From NCBI GenBank assembly GCA_947624155.1, contig CANQJB010000007.1, positions 1 to 53,265 on the forward strand: a DNA stretch of 53,265 bases, read 5' to 3'. Position 1 is the stretch's first letter; each line of letters starts with the position of its first letter. The notes below the pieces were generated by a model. That model was not told where the DNA came from, ran no database searches, and saw nothing but the letters and a program-made list of their open reading frames with translations. Below, in pieces: positions 40,174 through 48,174 of this stretch. The position numbers were made by a program, and so were the translations under genes. This DNA is from an uncultured Clostridia bacterium. GTDB taxonomy: Bacteria; Bacillota; Clostridia; Oscillospirales; Ruminococcaceae.

Positions 40174-41372
40174 ATGGCAGGATTAAACAAAGTTTCCGTT
40201 GACGATCTGAAGGTCAAGGGCAGAAAGGTTCTCGTCAGAGTCGACTTCAATGTTCCGCTCAAAGACGGCAAGATCACCAACGACAACAGAATCACCGCTG
40301 CTCTCCCGACCATCAACAAGCTCGTCTCCGAGGGCGCAAAGGTCGTTCTTTGCTCCCACCTCGGCAAGCCGAAGAACGGTCCCGAGGACAAATTCTCCCT
40401 CGCTCCCGCTGCTGAAAGGCTCGCTCAGCTCGTCAGCACCAACGTCATCTTTGCAAAGGACGACACCGTTGTCGGCGAAAACGCGAAGAAGGCTGTCGCC
40501 GAGATGAAGGACGGCGAGATCGTCGTTTTGGAGAACACCCGCTTCCGCGGCAACGACGAGACCAAGAACGGCGAGGAATTCTCAAAGGAGCTCGCAGCCC
40601 TCGTCGACAACGACGTATTTGTAATGGACGCTTTCGGCTCCGCCCACCGCGCCCACGCCTCTACCGTCGGCGTTACCAAGTTCGTTAAGGAAACCGCCGT
40701 CGGCTATCTGATGCAGAAGGAGATCACCTATCTCGGCAACGCGGTCGAGAATCCTGTCAGACCGTTTGTCGCCGTTCTCGGCGGTGCAAAGGTTGCCGAT
40801 AAGCTCAATGTAATCTCGAATCTTCTCGAAAAGTGCGACACTCTTATCATCGGCGGCGGCATGGCCTATACCTTCCTTAAGGCAAAGGGCCTCGAGATCG
40901 GCAAATCCCTCGTCGACGACGAAAAGCTCGACTACTGCCGCGAGATGCTCGCTAAGGCCGAAAGCCTCGGCAAAAAGCTTCTTCTGCCGGTTGACACCGT
41001 TATCGCGGCTTCCTTCCCCGACCCGATCGACGCTCCGATCGCGACCGAAACCGTCGCCGTCGACGCCATTCCTGCCGACAAGATGGGTCTTGATATCGGC
41101 GCGGAGACCTGCAAGCTCTTCTGCTCCGCTGTCGCCGAGGCAAAGACCGTTGTCTGGAACGGCCCGATGGGCGTATTTGAGAACCCGACTCTCGCAGCCG
41201 GAACTCTCGCAGTCGCAAAGGCGATGGCCGAAACCGACGCTACCACCGTTATCGGCGGCGGCGACTCTGCTTTGCCGACAAGATGACCCACATCTCCACC
41301 GGCGGCGGCGCTTCTCTCGAATACCTCGAGGGCAAGGGACTTCCCGGCGTAGACGCCATTGCTGACAAGTAA
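40174..41372 (+). CDS. pgk: Phosphoglycerate kinase, frameshifted near the C-terminus
   Basis: PGK makes ATP from 1,3-bisphosphoglycerate. The frame from ATG 40174 is typical ([42 protein letters not shown]) but then reads LPTR and stops at 41286. The expected continuation lies in another frame: [20 protein letters not shown], then [13 protein letters not shown], ending TAA 41372. Relative to the family, about seven residues (of the AAVNQLG type) are missing between GDSA and FADKM, so about 22 bases (any 3n+1) have been lost. As pgk is normally essential, either another copy exists or this is a sequence/assembly error. tpiA and gpmI follow. Confidence 0.88.
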
Positions 41373-41384
41373 ATCGCTTTTACA

Positions 41385-41420
41385 CTTATAAAAACGGAGC
41401 TCAGGCTCCGTTTTTATAAG
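41385..41420 (+). terminator. Strong terminator between pgk and tpiA
   Basis: CTTATAAAAACGGAGC (41385-41400), a TCAG loop and GCTCCGTTTTTATAAG (41405-41420) form a perfect 16-bp stem. It would reduce read-through into tpiA. Confidence 0.88.
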
Positions 41421-41453
41421 ATAATCAAAAAATACATCTGAAAGGAATCTACC

Positions 41454-42221
41454 ATGAAAAAGGAACTGAGAAAAGCCGTTATCGCCGGCAACTGGAAGAT
41501 GAACAAAACCCGCCCCGAAGCCGCTGAGCTGATTGAAGCGATCAAGCCGCTCGCCGAGAACGCCGGCTGCGAGGTCGTCGTCTGTGTGCCGTTTACAAAC
41601 CTCGAAACCGCTGTCAGCGCAACTAAGGGGACTAATATCCATGTCGGCGCACAGAACTGCCACTTTGAAAAGTCCGGAGCCTTTACAGGCGAAATCTCCG
41701 CAGATATGCTGACTGAGCTTGGCGTCGAATATGTGATTCTCGGCCACAGCGAGCGCCGCCAGTATTTCGGCGAGACCGACGAAACGGTCAACAAGCGCTT
41801 AAAGGCCGCTCTTGCCGCCGGTCTTAAACCGATCGTCTGCGTCGGCGAGCTTCTTTGGGAGCGCGAGTGCGGAATCACCGAGGAAGTCCTCGGCAAACAG
41901 TGCAAGCTCGATTTCTTCGGAATTTCCGCCGAGGAAATGCGCAAGACCGTAATCGCCTACGAACCCGTCTGGGCTATCGGCACCGGCCGCACCGCCACCG
42001 CCGATCAGGCTCAGGAAGCCTGCAAATTTATCCGCGACGTTATCGCGTCGATTTTCGACCGCGCCACCGCCGAAGCGGTCACCGTTCAGTACGGCGGCTC
42101 GATGAACGCAAAGAACGCCGCCGAGCTTCTCTCTAAAACCGATGTCGACGGCGGACTTATCGGCGGAGCTTCGCTCAAGGCCCACGATTTCGGCGAAATA
42201 ATCAAGGCTGCAAGCGTATAA
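41454..42221 (+). CDS. tpiA: Triosephosphate isomerase
   Basis: Interconverts dihydroxyacetone phosphate and glyceraldehyde 3-phosphate. The 255-residue TIM barrel has the catalytic Lys in GNWKMNKT, His in ILGHSERR and Glu in AYEPVWAIGTGRTA, plus the phosphate loop YGGSMNAKN and GGASLKA. Length is standard. GAAAGGA precedes the ATG. It is followed after 21 bases by gpmI. Confidence 0.97.
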   Translation: MKKELRKAVIAGNWKMNKTRPEAAELIEAIKPLAENAGCEVVVCVPFTNLETAVSATKGTNIHVGAQNCHFEKSGAFTGEISADMLTELGVEYVILGHSERRQYFGETDETVNKRLKAALAAGLKPIVCVGELLWERECGITEEVLGKQCKLDFFGISAEEMRKTVIAYEPVWAIGTGRTATADQAQEACKFIRDVIASIFDRATAEAVTVQYGGSMNAKNAAELLSKTDVDGGLIGGASLKAHDFGEIIKAASV

Positions 42222-42242
42222 TCAATTGAAAGGAAGCAAGCT

Positions 42243-43808
42243 ATGAAACCCTTAGTTTTAATAGTAATGGACGGCGTCGGATTCTCAAAGACCGGTCTCG
42301 GCGACGCCGTGACCCTTGCGAACACCCCCGTTCTTGACAGACTTCTGAAAGAGCGCCCCAACACCCGCCTCAAAGCCCACGGCGGCGCTGTCGGGCTTCC
42401 GACCGACGACGATATGGGCAACTCCGAGGTCGGCCACAACGCCCTCGGCTGCGGCCAGATCTATTCTCAGGGCGCGAAGCTGGTCAACGAATCCATCGAG
42501 AGCGGAAAGATGTTCGCCTCCGAAACCTGGAACAAGCTGGTCGAAAATTGCCGCTCCAACGGCTCGACAATGCACTTTATCGGCCTTCTTTCCGACGGCA
42601 ACGTTCACTCCAATATCAGCCACCTGAAGCAGATGATAGTTAAGGCAAAGGAGGTCGGCGTTTCCCGCGTCAGATGCCATATTCTCCTCGACGGCCGCGA
42701 CGTTCCCGCAACCTCTGCGCTCCAGTATGTCGACGAGCTCGAGCAGCTCCTCGCCTCGCTTAACGATTCGACCTTTGATTCAAAGATCGCTTCCGGCGGC
42801 GGAAGAATGAAGGTCACCATGGACCGCTATCAGGCCGACTGGAATATGGTCAAAATCGGCTGGGACACCCATGTCCACGGCCTCGGCAGGCAGTTTGAAA
42901 CCGCTAAGGACGCTATCGAGACTTACAGAAAAGAGCTCGACGTTATCGACCAGGATCTCCCCGCGTTCGTAATCGCGAAGGACGGCGAGCCGGTCGGCAA
43001 AATTCGGGACGGCGACAGCGTTATCCTCTTTAACTTCCGCGGAGACAGAGCGATCGAGCTTTCAATGGCCTTCGATCAGCCCGATTTCGACAAGTTCGAC
43101 AGGGGAGTGATGCCGAAGGTGATCTATGCCGGAATGCTTCAGTATGACGGCGACCTCAAGCTCCCGACCAACTACCTCGTCGCGCCTCCCGAGATCAAAA
43201 ACACCCTTTCCGAGCTCCTTGTCGCCCACGGCCTGCGGCAATACGCCGTCTCCGAAACTCAGAAATACGGCCATGTGACCTATTTCTGGAACGGCAACCG
43301 TTCCGGCAAGTTCTCCGAAGAGCTCGAAACCTATAAGGAGATTCCCTCCGACAAGGTCAGCTTTGACGAAAGACCCTGGATGAAATCCGCCGAGATAACC
43401 GATGACGTCATCGCTGCGCTCGAAAGCGGGAAATACGACTTTATCCGCTGCAACTTCCCGAACGGCGACATGGTCGGCCACACCGGCAATCTCGACGCGA
43501 CCATCACCGGCGTTGAGGCAGTAGACCTCGGCCTCGCAAGAATCCTGAAGGCCGCCGATTCTGTCGGCGCAACGGTTCTGATCACCGCCGATCACGGCAA
43601 CGCCGACGAGATGCTCGAAAAAAACAAAAAGGGCGTAATTCAGGTCAGAACCGCCCATTCGCTCAACCCAGTGCCGTTCATCATCTATGATAACGACACC
43701 GAATATAAGATCAAGGAGGGCAGCTTCGGCCTTGCCAACGTCGCCCCGACTGTCGCAAAGATTCTCGGTCTTGAAGCTCCCTCCTGCTGGGAAGAGAGCA
43801 TGATCTGA
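42243..43808 (+). CDS. gpmI: 2,3-bisphosphoglycerate-independent phosphoglycerate mutase
   Basis: Interconverts 3- and 2-phosphoglycerate with two Mn ions. The 521-residue protein of the alkaline-phosphatase superfamily has the metal-site start LVLIVMDGVGFS, the catalytic serine in DDMGNSEVGHNALG, the phosphotransferase-insert motif HILLDGRDVPATSALQ, NFRGDRAIE and the second metal half TADHGNADEM. Length is typical. It closes the glycolytic run and is followed by a terminator. Confidence 0.96.
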   Translation: MKPLVLIVMDGVGFSKTGLGDAVTLANTPVLDRLLKERPNTRLKAHGGAVGLPTDDDMGNSEVGHNALGCGQIYSQGAKLVNESIESGKMFASETWNKLVENCRSNGSTMHFIGLLSDGNVHSNISHLKQMIVKAKEVGVSRVRCHILLDGRDVPATSALQYVDELEQLLASLNDSTFDSKIASGGGRMKVTMDRYQADWNMVKIGWDTHVHGLGRQFETAKDAIETYRKELDVIDQDLPAFVIAKDGEPVGKIRDGDSVILFNFRGDRAIELSMAFDQPDFDKFDRGVMPKVIYAGMLQYDGDLKLPTNYLVAPPEIKNTLSELLVAHGLRQYAVSETQKYGHVTYFWNGNRSGKFSEELETYKEIPSDKVSFDERPWMKSAEITDDVIAALESGKYDFIRCNFPNGDMVGHTGNLDATITGVEAVDLGLARILKAADSVGATVLITADHGNADEMLEKNKKGVIQVRTAHSLNPVPFIIYDNDTEYKIKEGSFGLANVAPTVAKILGLEAPSCWEESMI

Positions 43809-43821
43809 TAAAATCACTTTT

Positions 43822-43849
43822 GGGGAACTCCGAGCGGGTTCCCCATTTT
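43822..43849 (+). terminator. Terminator after gpmI
   Basis: GGGGAAC (43822-43828) pairs with GTTCCCC (43838-43844), followed by ATTTTCC. Confidence 0.75.
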
Positions 43850-43864
43850 CCATACTTTAAGCTA

Positions 43865-43893
43865 TTGCAATCCTTGCGCTATGCTGATATAAT
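43865..43893 (+). promoter_or_regulatory. Promoter of the CDF transporter gene
   Basis: TTGCAA (43865-43870), a 17-base spacer and TATAAT (43888-43893). Confidence 0.75.
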
Positions 43894-43955
43894 GGTATCA
43901 AACCGGCTCCCTGAGCTATATAATAAAGCAAAGATCATCGGAATGGGGAATTTCC

Positions 43956-44882
43956 TTGGCAAATACAGCTGAAAACAAAAAGCGCACCCGCGTCGGCTTC
44001 TGGGCAGGCGTAATGGGGATCATGACAAACCTCGCCGCGTTTATTATAAAAATCATCGTCGGACTTCTTTCGGGCAGCGTGACCGTCGCTGCCGACGCCG
44101 TCAACAGCCTGACCGACGCCGGTTCGTCGATACTCACAATGATCGGTTTCAAGCTCTCTTCAAAGCCCGCCGACAGAGACCACCCCTACGGCCACGCAAG
44201 ATATGAGCAGATCACCGCGCTGATAATCTCCCTGATCATGCTCGCAGTAGGTGTTCTGTTTGCAAAAAGCTCGGTCGAAAAGATTGTCAGACCGGTCGAG
44301 CTCGAGATCGGCCCGCTGACCTATTTCGCGCTCGCCGCCGCGATAATTTTAAAGATAATCCAGGCCGCGCTCAACTTCATTTTCTCGAAAAAGATCGACT
44401 CCCAAACCCTCTACGCCGCCGCGCTCGACTCCCGCAACGATGTCCTGATAACCTCAACGGTTTTAATCAGCGTCATCGTGATGGGCCAGACCGGCGTCAA
44501 CATCGACGGCTGGGCGGGGCTTGTGATATCACTGTTTATCGTATGGTCGTCGGCGAAGCTCGTCAAGGACGCCGTCAGCCCGATGCTCGGCTCTGCGCCC
44601 TCCGAAAACCTTGTGAACGGCATCGCCGAGATAGTCAGAAGCCGCCCAGAAATTTTGGGCTATCACGACCTGATAATCCATAACTACGGCGCGGGCGCCA
44701 ATTTTGCCTCGCTCCATGCCGAGGTCGATGCCCATTCCGAGGTCGCCGCGATCCACGAGGTAATCGACAGCATCGAGCACGAGGTCGAAACCAAGCTCGG
44801 AGTCACATTAACAATACATACTGACCCGGTCGACTCCGGCGGAAAGGACGAAAATGAAAAAACCGAAGCTGAAAAAACTTGA
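43956..44882 (+). CDS. Cation diffusion facilitator family transporter
   Basis: A 308-residue proton-coupled metal exporter of the CDF family (Zn, Mn, Fe or Cd). Membrane helices lie between about 13 and 200. The conserved first motif VAADAVNSLTDAGSSILTMI holds the metal-site Asp residues. DRDHPYGHARYE is the family loop, and SRNDVLIT in helix 5 gives the second Asp. A cytoplasmic C-terminal domain with several His (HAEVDAHSEVAAIHEV) follows. The start is TTG 43956 with GGGGAA upstream; no ATG gives the full first helix. The stop lies 29 bases inside the next gene. Confidence 0.9.
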   Translation: MANTAENKKRTRVGFWAGVMGIMTNLAAFIIKIIVGLLSGSVTVAADAVNSLTDAGSSILTMIGFKLSSKPADRDHPYGHARYEQITALIISLIMLAVGVLFAKSSVEKIVRPVELEIGPLTYFALAAAIILKIIQAALNFIFSKKIDSQTLYAAALDSRNDVLITSTVLISVIVMGQTGVNIDGWAGLVISLFIVWSSAKLVKDAVSPMLGSAPSENLVNGIAEIVRSRPEILGYHDLIIHNYGAGANFASLHAEVDAHSEVAAIHEVIDSIEHEVETKLGVTLTIHTDPVDSGGKDENEKTEAEKT

Positions 44883-45993
44883 CGTCGCCCTGATTATAAT
44901 ATTTTTCGCGCTTGCCGCAATCAACGCCCTGAGCTGGCTTTCGACCCCTTTTTCCGACTTCTATGTTCAGAAAATCTACCCGATCTACAGCGCAGTTCCG
45001 GTCTTCATTGCCGGTCTGTTCCCGTTTTCGGTCGGAGAGATAATGATAATCCTGTTCGTCGCCGCCGTGCTGATCGGAATCCCCGGCGTGATAATCTACG
45101 CCCTCGTCAAAAGATCAGCGCCCGAGAAGTCGAAGAAGGCCCTTGCCGCCGCGGTGCGGCTTTTGTGCCTTGTGTTTGTCTATGTCTTCGCGACCGAGAC
45201 TCTCGGCTGCTTTGTGATGTATCACTGCTCCAAATTCTCCGACCGCTATTTCAAGCCGGTTGAGCACAGCGAAGAGCTGCTTCTCGACACATTATCCGCC
45301 GTCAGCGTCAGAATTTCGGAGCTCTGCGGCGAATTTGACCGCGACCCCGACGGCTATATAGTTCTTCCCGACGACCCCGCCGACGACTGCCGCGAGGCGA
45401 TGCGCGCTCTCTCCGCCGATTACTCGCAGCTAAAGGGTTGGTTCCCTCGGCCGAAGAAGATAATGAACTCCTTTTTCATGTCTCAGGAGGGCATAATCGG
45501 GCTTTACATACCCTTTGCATTTGAAGCGACCTATAACCGCGATATCCAGCCGATCGCCGCGCCTGCGACGATATGCCACGAGCTCGCGCATCTTAAAGGT
45601 ATAATTCAGGAGGACGAGGCGAGCTTCGTCGCGATAATGGCCTGTCTGCGCTGCGGAACCGACGAGCTGAAATATTCCGCCTGCCTCGACGCTTTTTATT
45701 ATCTCTATGTGAACGCCCTCGAACTCCGCGGAACCGACTATGAAGAACGCCTCTGGCAGTCTGTCGCGCCGGTGCCGAAGCAGGTCTGGGACAACGACCT
45801 CGGCTCCTACACCGCTGACTACTGGGAGAAAAATCAGCACAAAGAGGTTATCCCGACCGAAACGGTCTCGGCAATCTCCGAAAAGCTGACCGACGCCAAC
45901 CTGACCCTCAACGGCGTCAGCGACGGTATCAACGCCTATAACAGGGTCGTCGAGCTGCTGATGGATTATTACGGCAACGGCGGAGAATTTTGA
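44854..45993 (+). CDS. DUF3810-type membrane protein with HEXXH zinc-protease motif
   Basis: A 379-residue protein with three N-terminal membrane helices (about 11-30, 48-85, 96-120) and a large domain carrying the zinc-protease motif CHELAHLKG, with a downstream acidic stretch IIQEDEASF, as in DUF3810 proteins. The active site would face the extracytoplasmic side if the topology is as read. The substrate is unknown. It overlaps the CDF gene by 29 bases, so the two are translationally coupled. Confidence 0.82.
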   Translation: MKKPKLKKLDVALIIIFFALAAINALSWLSTPFSDFYVQKIYPIYSAVPVFIAGLFPFSVGEIMIILFVAAVLIGIPGVIIYALVKRSAPEKSKKALAAAVRLLCLVFVYVFATETLGCFVMYHCSKFSDRYFKPVEHSEELLLDTLSAVSVRISELCGEFDRDPDGYIVLPDDPADDCREAMRALSADYSQLKGWFPRPKKIMNSFFMSQEGIIGLYIPFAFEATYNRDIQPIAAPATICHELAHLKGIIQEDEASFVAIMACLRCGTDELKYSACLDAFYYLYVNALELRGTDYEERLWQSVAPVPKQVWDNDLGSYTADYWEKNQHKEVIPTETVSAISEKLTDANLTLNGVSDGINAYNRVVELLMDYYGNGGEF

Positions 45994-46034
45994 GAAAAAG
46001 CAGAAAAAGTCATTAAAAATTTTGAAAAAATATA

Positions 46035-46062
46035 TTGACAAAGTCATAATATGTGATAAAAT
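46035..46062 (+). promoter_or_regulatory. Promoter of the PSTG-tailed secreted protein
   Basis: TTGACA (46035-46040), a 16-base spacer and TAAAAT (46057-46062) with an extended TGA before it. Confidence 0.65.
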
Positions 46063-46109
46063 GTAATTGGATATTATTTATCCGTCAATTTTTAAGGAGG
46101 AATTTAATC

Positions 46110-46826
46110 ATGAAAAAAGTTTTGGCAATTGTTGTTGCTCTCGCAATGGTAATGGCGCTCGCAGTTCCGGCTTTCGCTCTTGAAGGAAGTCAGGACCTCG
46201 TTCTTGTTACTCAGGAACAGGGCTCATGGCAGAGCTTTGTCAGTGACCGCGTAACCGTCAATGCTGCCGGTGAATACACCTTCACCCTTTCCGGCATGAG
46301 TTTTGACGGCGCTAACATGACCGTTCTTTATATCAAGGACGCCGACGCTGTCGAAGTTGAGCAGGGCGGCGGCACCTATGAGGGAACCAACAACCTCACC
46401 GGCGCAACCATTCTCACCAAGTCCGTCAAGATCAACGGCGAAGAAGTTGCTCTGACCGAAGGCTATCGTACCGGCACCGCCGATTCCGGCCTCATTGATA
46501 TCTGCTGGTTCAATATCTGGGATACTAGCTTTATGGACGCTCCTTCCGGCACAGTAACCGACATCGAAGTCACCGTTGAAGTCGTTGACGCCGACGCCGC
46601 TGCCGCTGAAGAGCCTGCTGCCGAAGAGCCCGCTGCTGAAGAGCCTGCCGCTGAGGAACCCGCTGCCGAAGAGCCCGAGGCTCCCGCTGCTGACGACGCT
46701 TCCGCTCCCGTTGAGGACGGCACCGCTGCCGACAATAACACCGTCGCTCCGTCGACCGGTCTTGTCTTCGCGGTTATCCCCGCAGTAGTCGCTCTTGCTG
46801 CCGTTGCAGTTTCCAAGAAGCACTAA
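46110..46826 (+). CDS. Secreted surface protein with EEPAA repeats and PSTG C-terminal tail
   Basis: A 238-residue protein. The signal peptide is MKKVLAIVVALAMVMALAVP with cleavage after AFA. The body (about 24-155) is a beta-rich domain (VTVNAAGEYTFTLSGMSFDG) I do not recognise. An acidic linker follows with five near-perfect EEPAA units, then PSTG, a hydrophobic helix (LVFAVIPAVVALAAVAV) and the basic end SKKH. The tail has the layout of a sortase sorting signal but is not LPxTG, and it matches the tail of the pseudogene at 16463. A strong AAGGAGG supports ATG 46110. It is a likely abundant surface protein. Confidence 0.75.
   Translation: MKKVLAIVVALAMVMALAVPAFALEGSQDLVLVTQEQGSWQSFVSDRVTVNAAGEYTFTLSGMSFDGANMTVLYIKDADAVEVEQGGGTYEGTNNLTGATILTKSVKINGEEVALTEGYRTGTADSGLIDICWFNIWDTSFMDAPSGTVTDIEVTVEVVDADAAAAEEPAAEEPAAEEPAAEEPAAEEPEAPAADDASAPVEDGTAADNNTVAPSTGLVFAVIPAVVALAAVAVSKKH
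46597..46680 (+). repeat. In-frame tandem repeat encoding EEPAA units
   Basis: Five 15-base units coding Glu-Glu-Pro-Ala-Ala in the acidic linker of the secreted protein, with silent variation between units (GAAGAGCC, GAGGAACC), so they are not a recent expansion. Confidence 0.7.
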
Positions 46827-46836
46827 GTTAAAACCC

Positions 46837-46863
46837 AAAAAGAGCCCCTCGGGGCTCTTTTTT
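46837..46863 (+). terminator. Terminator after the PSTG-tailed protein
   Basis: AAAAAGAGCCCC (46837-46848), a TC loop and GGGGCTCTTTTT (46851-46862). Confidence 0.9.
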
Positions 46864-46884
46864 GTTAAAGAAAGGAGCTTGAAT

Positions 46885-48057
46885 ATGCCGCTCAACTATA
46901 AAGAAATAATCCGCCGCGAGATCGAAGACCGCCGCTTTGCCGCCGGCGCAAACCTCCTCGTCCTCAAAGACGGAAAAGAGGTTTTCTATGAGGAATATGG
47001 CTGCCGCGACCTCGAAAACCGCGTTCCCTTTTCCCGCGATACGATAATGCGCCTCTATTCGATGTCAAAGCCGATAACCGCCGCCGCGGTGATGATTCTT
47101 GTCGACCGCGGCCTTTTGGACCTCGCCGACTGCCTTTGCTGGACTATGCCTGGCTGGAGCCCCGCCCACTACATCAACGAAAGAGGGGAGCGGGTCAAGT
47201 CCCAGAACGAGATAATGGTCAAGGACCTGATGAACATGACCTCCGGCCTGCCTTATCCCGGCGGCGAGGGCTCCTCGGCTCAGGTTGCCGAAATATTCGT
47301 CGAGCTCGACAGGCGGCTCCACACCGACAACCCGATGTCCACCGCCGAGCTCTGCCGCCGTCTCGGGGGAGTCGATCTCTGCTTTAACCCAGGCGACAGG
47401 TTTATGTACGGCACTTCGGCCGACGTTCTCGGCGGCGTGATTGAAAATGTCACCGGCCAGCGTTTCGGCGAATTTTTAAAGGAAAACATCTTCGACCCGC
47501 TCGGAATGTCCGACACCGGCTTCTGGGTTCCCGAAGAAAAGAGACCCCGCCTCGCGAAGGTTTACCGCACCAACTACGCCGAATGGAAGGTCGAACACTG
47601 CCCGACAAACCACCTCGGAATCGACTACGCGCTTGATCACGAGCCCGCGTTCCAGTCGGGAGGCGCGGGGCTTGTCTCGACTCTCGACGACTACGCGAAA
47701 TTCGCCACAATGCTGATGAACGGCGGCGAGCTCGGCGGCGTCCGGGTTCTCTCCGAAACTGCGGTCAGATATATGACCTCTCCGAGCCTGACCTCGCGCC
47801 AGCGCCGCGGACTTGACTGGCAGGGCCTTTCGGGATACAGCTACGGCAACCTGATGAGAAACCTCGTCGACCCTGGGCAGGCGGTTCTGATGAGCGAGCA
47901 GGGTGAATACGGCTGGGACGGCTGGCTCGGCTGCTTCTTCGCAAACTACCCCCAGAGCCGAATTACTATCCTGATCGGCACTCAGCGCACCGACTGCGGA
48001 ACCTCCGCGCTGTCAAGAAAGCTGGTCAACGCAGTCCGCAGAGACCTTCTCGGCTGA
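46885..48057 (+). CDS. Serine hydrolase, beta-lactamase class C/esterase family
   Basis: A 390-residue penicillin-binding-fold hydrolase without a signal peptide. The nucleophile motif is SMSK (Ser59-Lys62), the second motif YGTS (Tyr175) and the third region is FQSGGAGL. Such proteins include esterases and D-aminopeptidases as well as lactamases. The lack of a signal peptide argues against a secreted beta-lactamase. The frame opens 90 bases upstream across the previous terminator, but AAAGGAG points to ATG 46885. Confidence 0.87.
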   Translation: MPLNYKEIIRREIEDRRFAAGANLLVLKDGKEVFYEEYGCRDLENRVPFSRDTIMRLYSMSKPITAAAVMILVDRGLLDLADCLCWTMPGWSPAHYINERGERVKSQNEIMVKDLMNMTSGLPYPGGEGSSAQVAEIFVELDRRLHTDNPMSTAELCRRLGGVDLCFNPGDRFMYGTSADVLGGVIENVTGQRFGEFLKENIFDPLGMSDTGFWVPEEKRPRLAKVYRTNYAEWKVEHCPTNHLGIDYALDHEPAFQSGGAGLVSTLDDYAKFATMLMNGGELGGVRVLSETAVRYMTSPSLTSRQRRGLDWQGLSGYSYGNLMRNLVDPGQAVLMSEQGEYGWDGWLGCFFANYPQSRITILIGTQRTDCGTSALSRKLVNAVRRDLLG

Positions 48058-48107
48058 TGAGAATTTTGAAGTCTTTATGAAAAATTATGAAATTTTGACC
48101 GCCGCGA

Positions 48108-48136
48108 TTGACTTCCCGCCGGAATGTGTTTATAAT
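48108..48136 (+). promoter_or_regulatory. Promoter of the Cthe_2159-type gene
   Basis: TTGACT (48108-48113), a 17-base spacer and TATAAT (48131-48136). Confidence 0.75.
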
Positions 48137-48174
48137 AGTTGTGAAGCAAATCAAAAGTAAAGGAGCTTTATACA

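Noticed and set aside
40932..41747. 271-codon minus-strand frame across the pgk/tpiA junction
   Set aside because: It crosses two known glycolytic genes and their terminator on the wrong strand; no family likeness.
46597..46680. CRISPR-like tandem repeat
   Set aside because: Units are 15 bases without spacers and encode EEPAA in frame; it is a protein linker, not an array.
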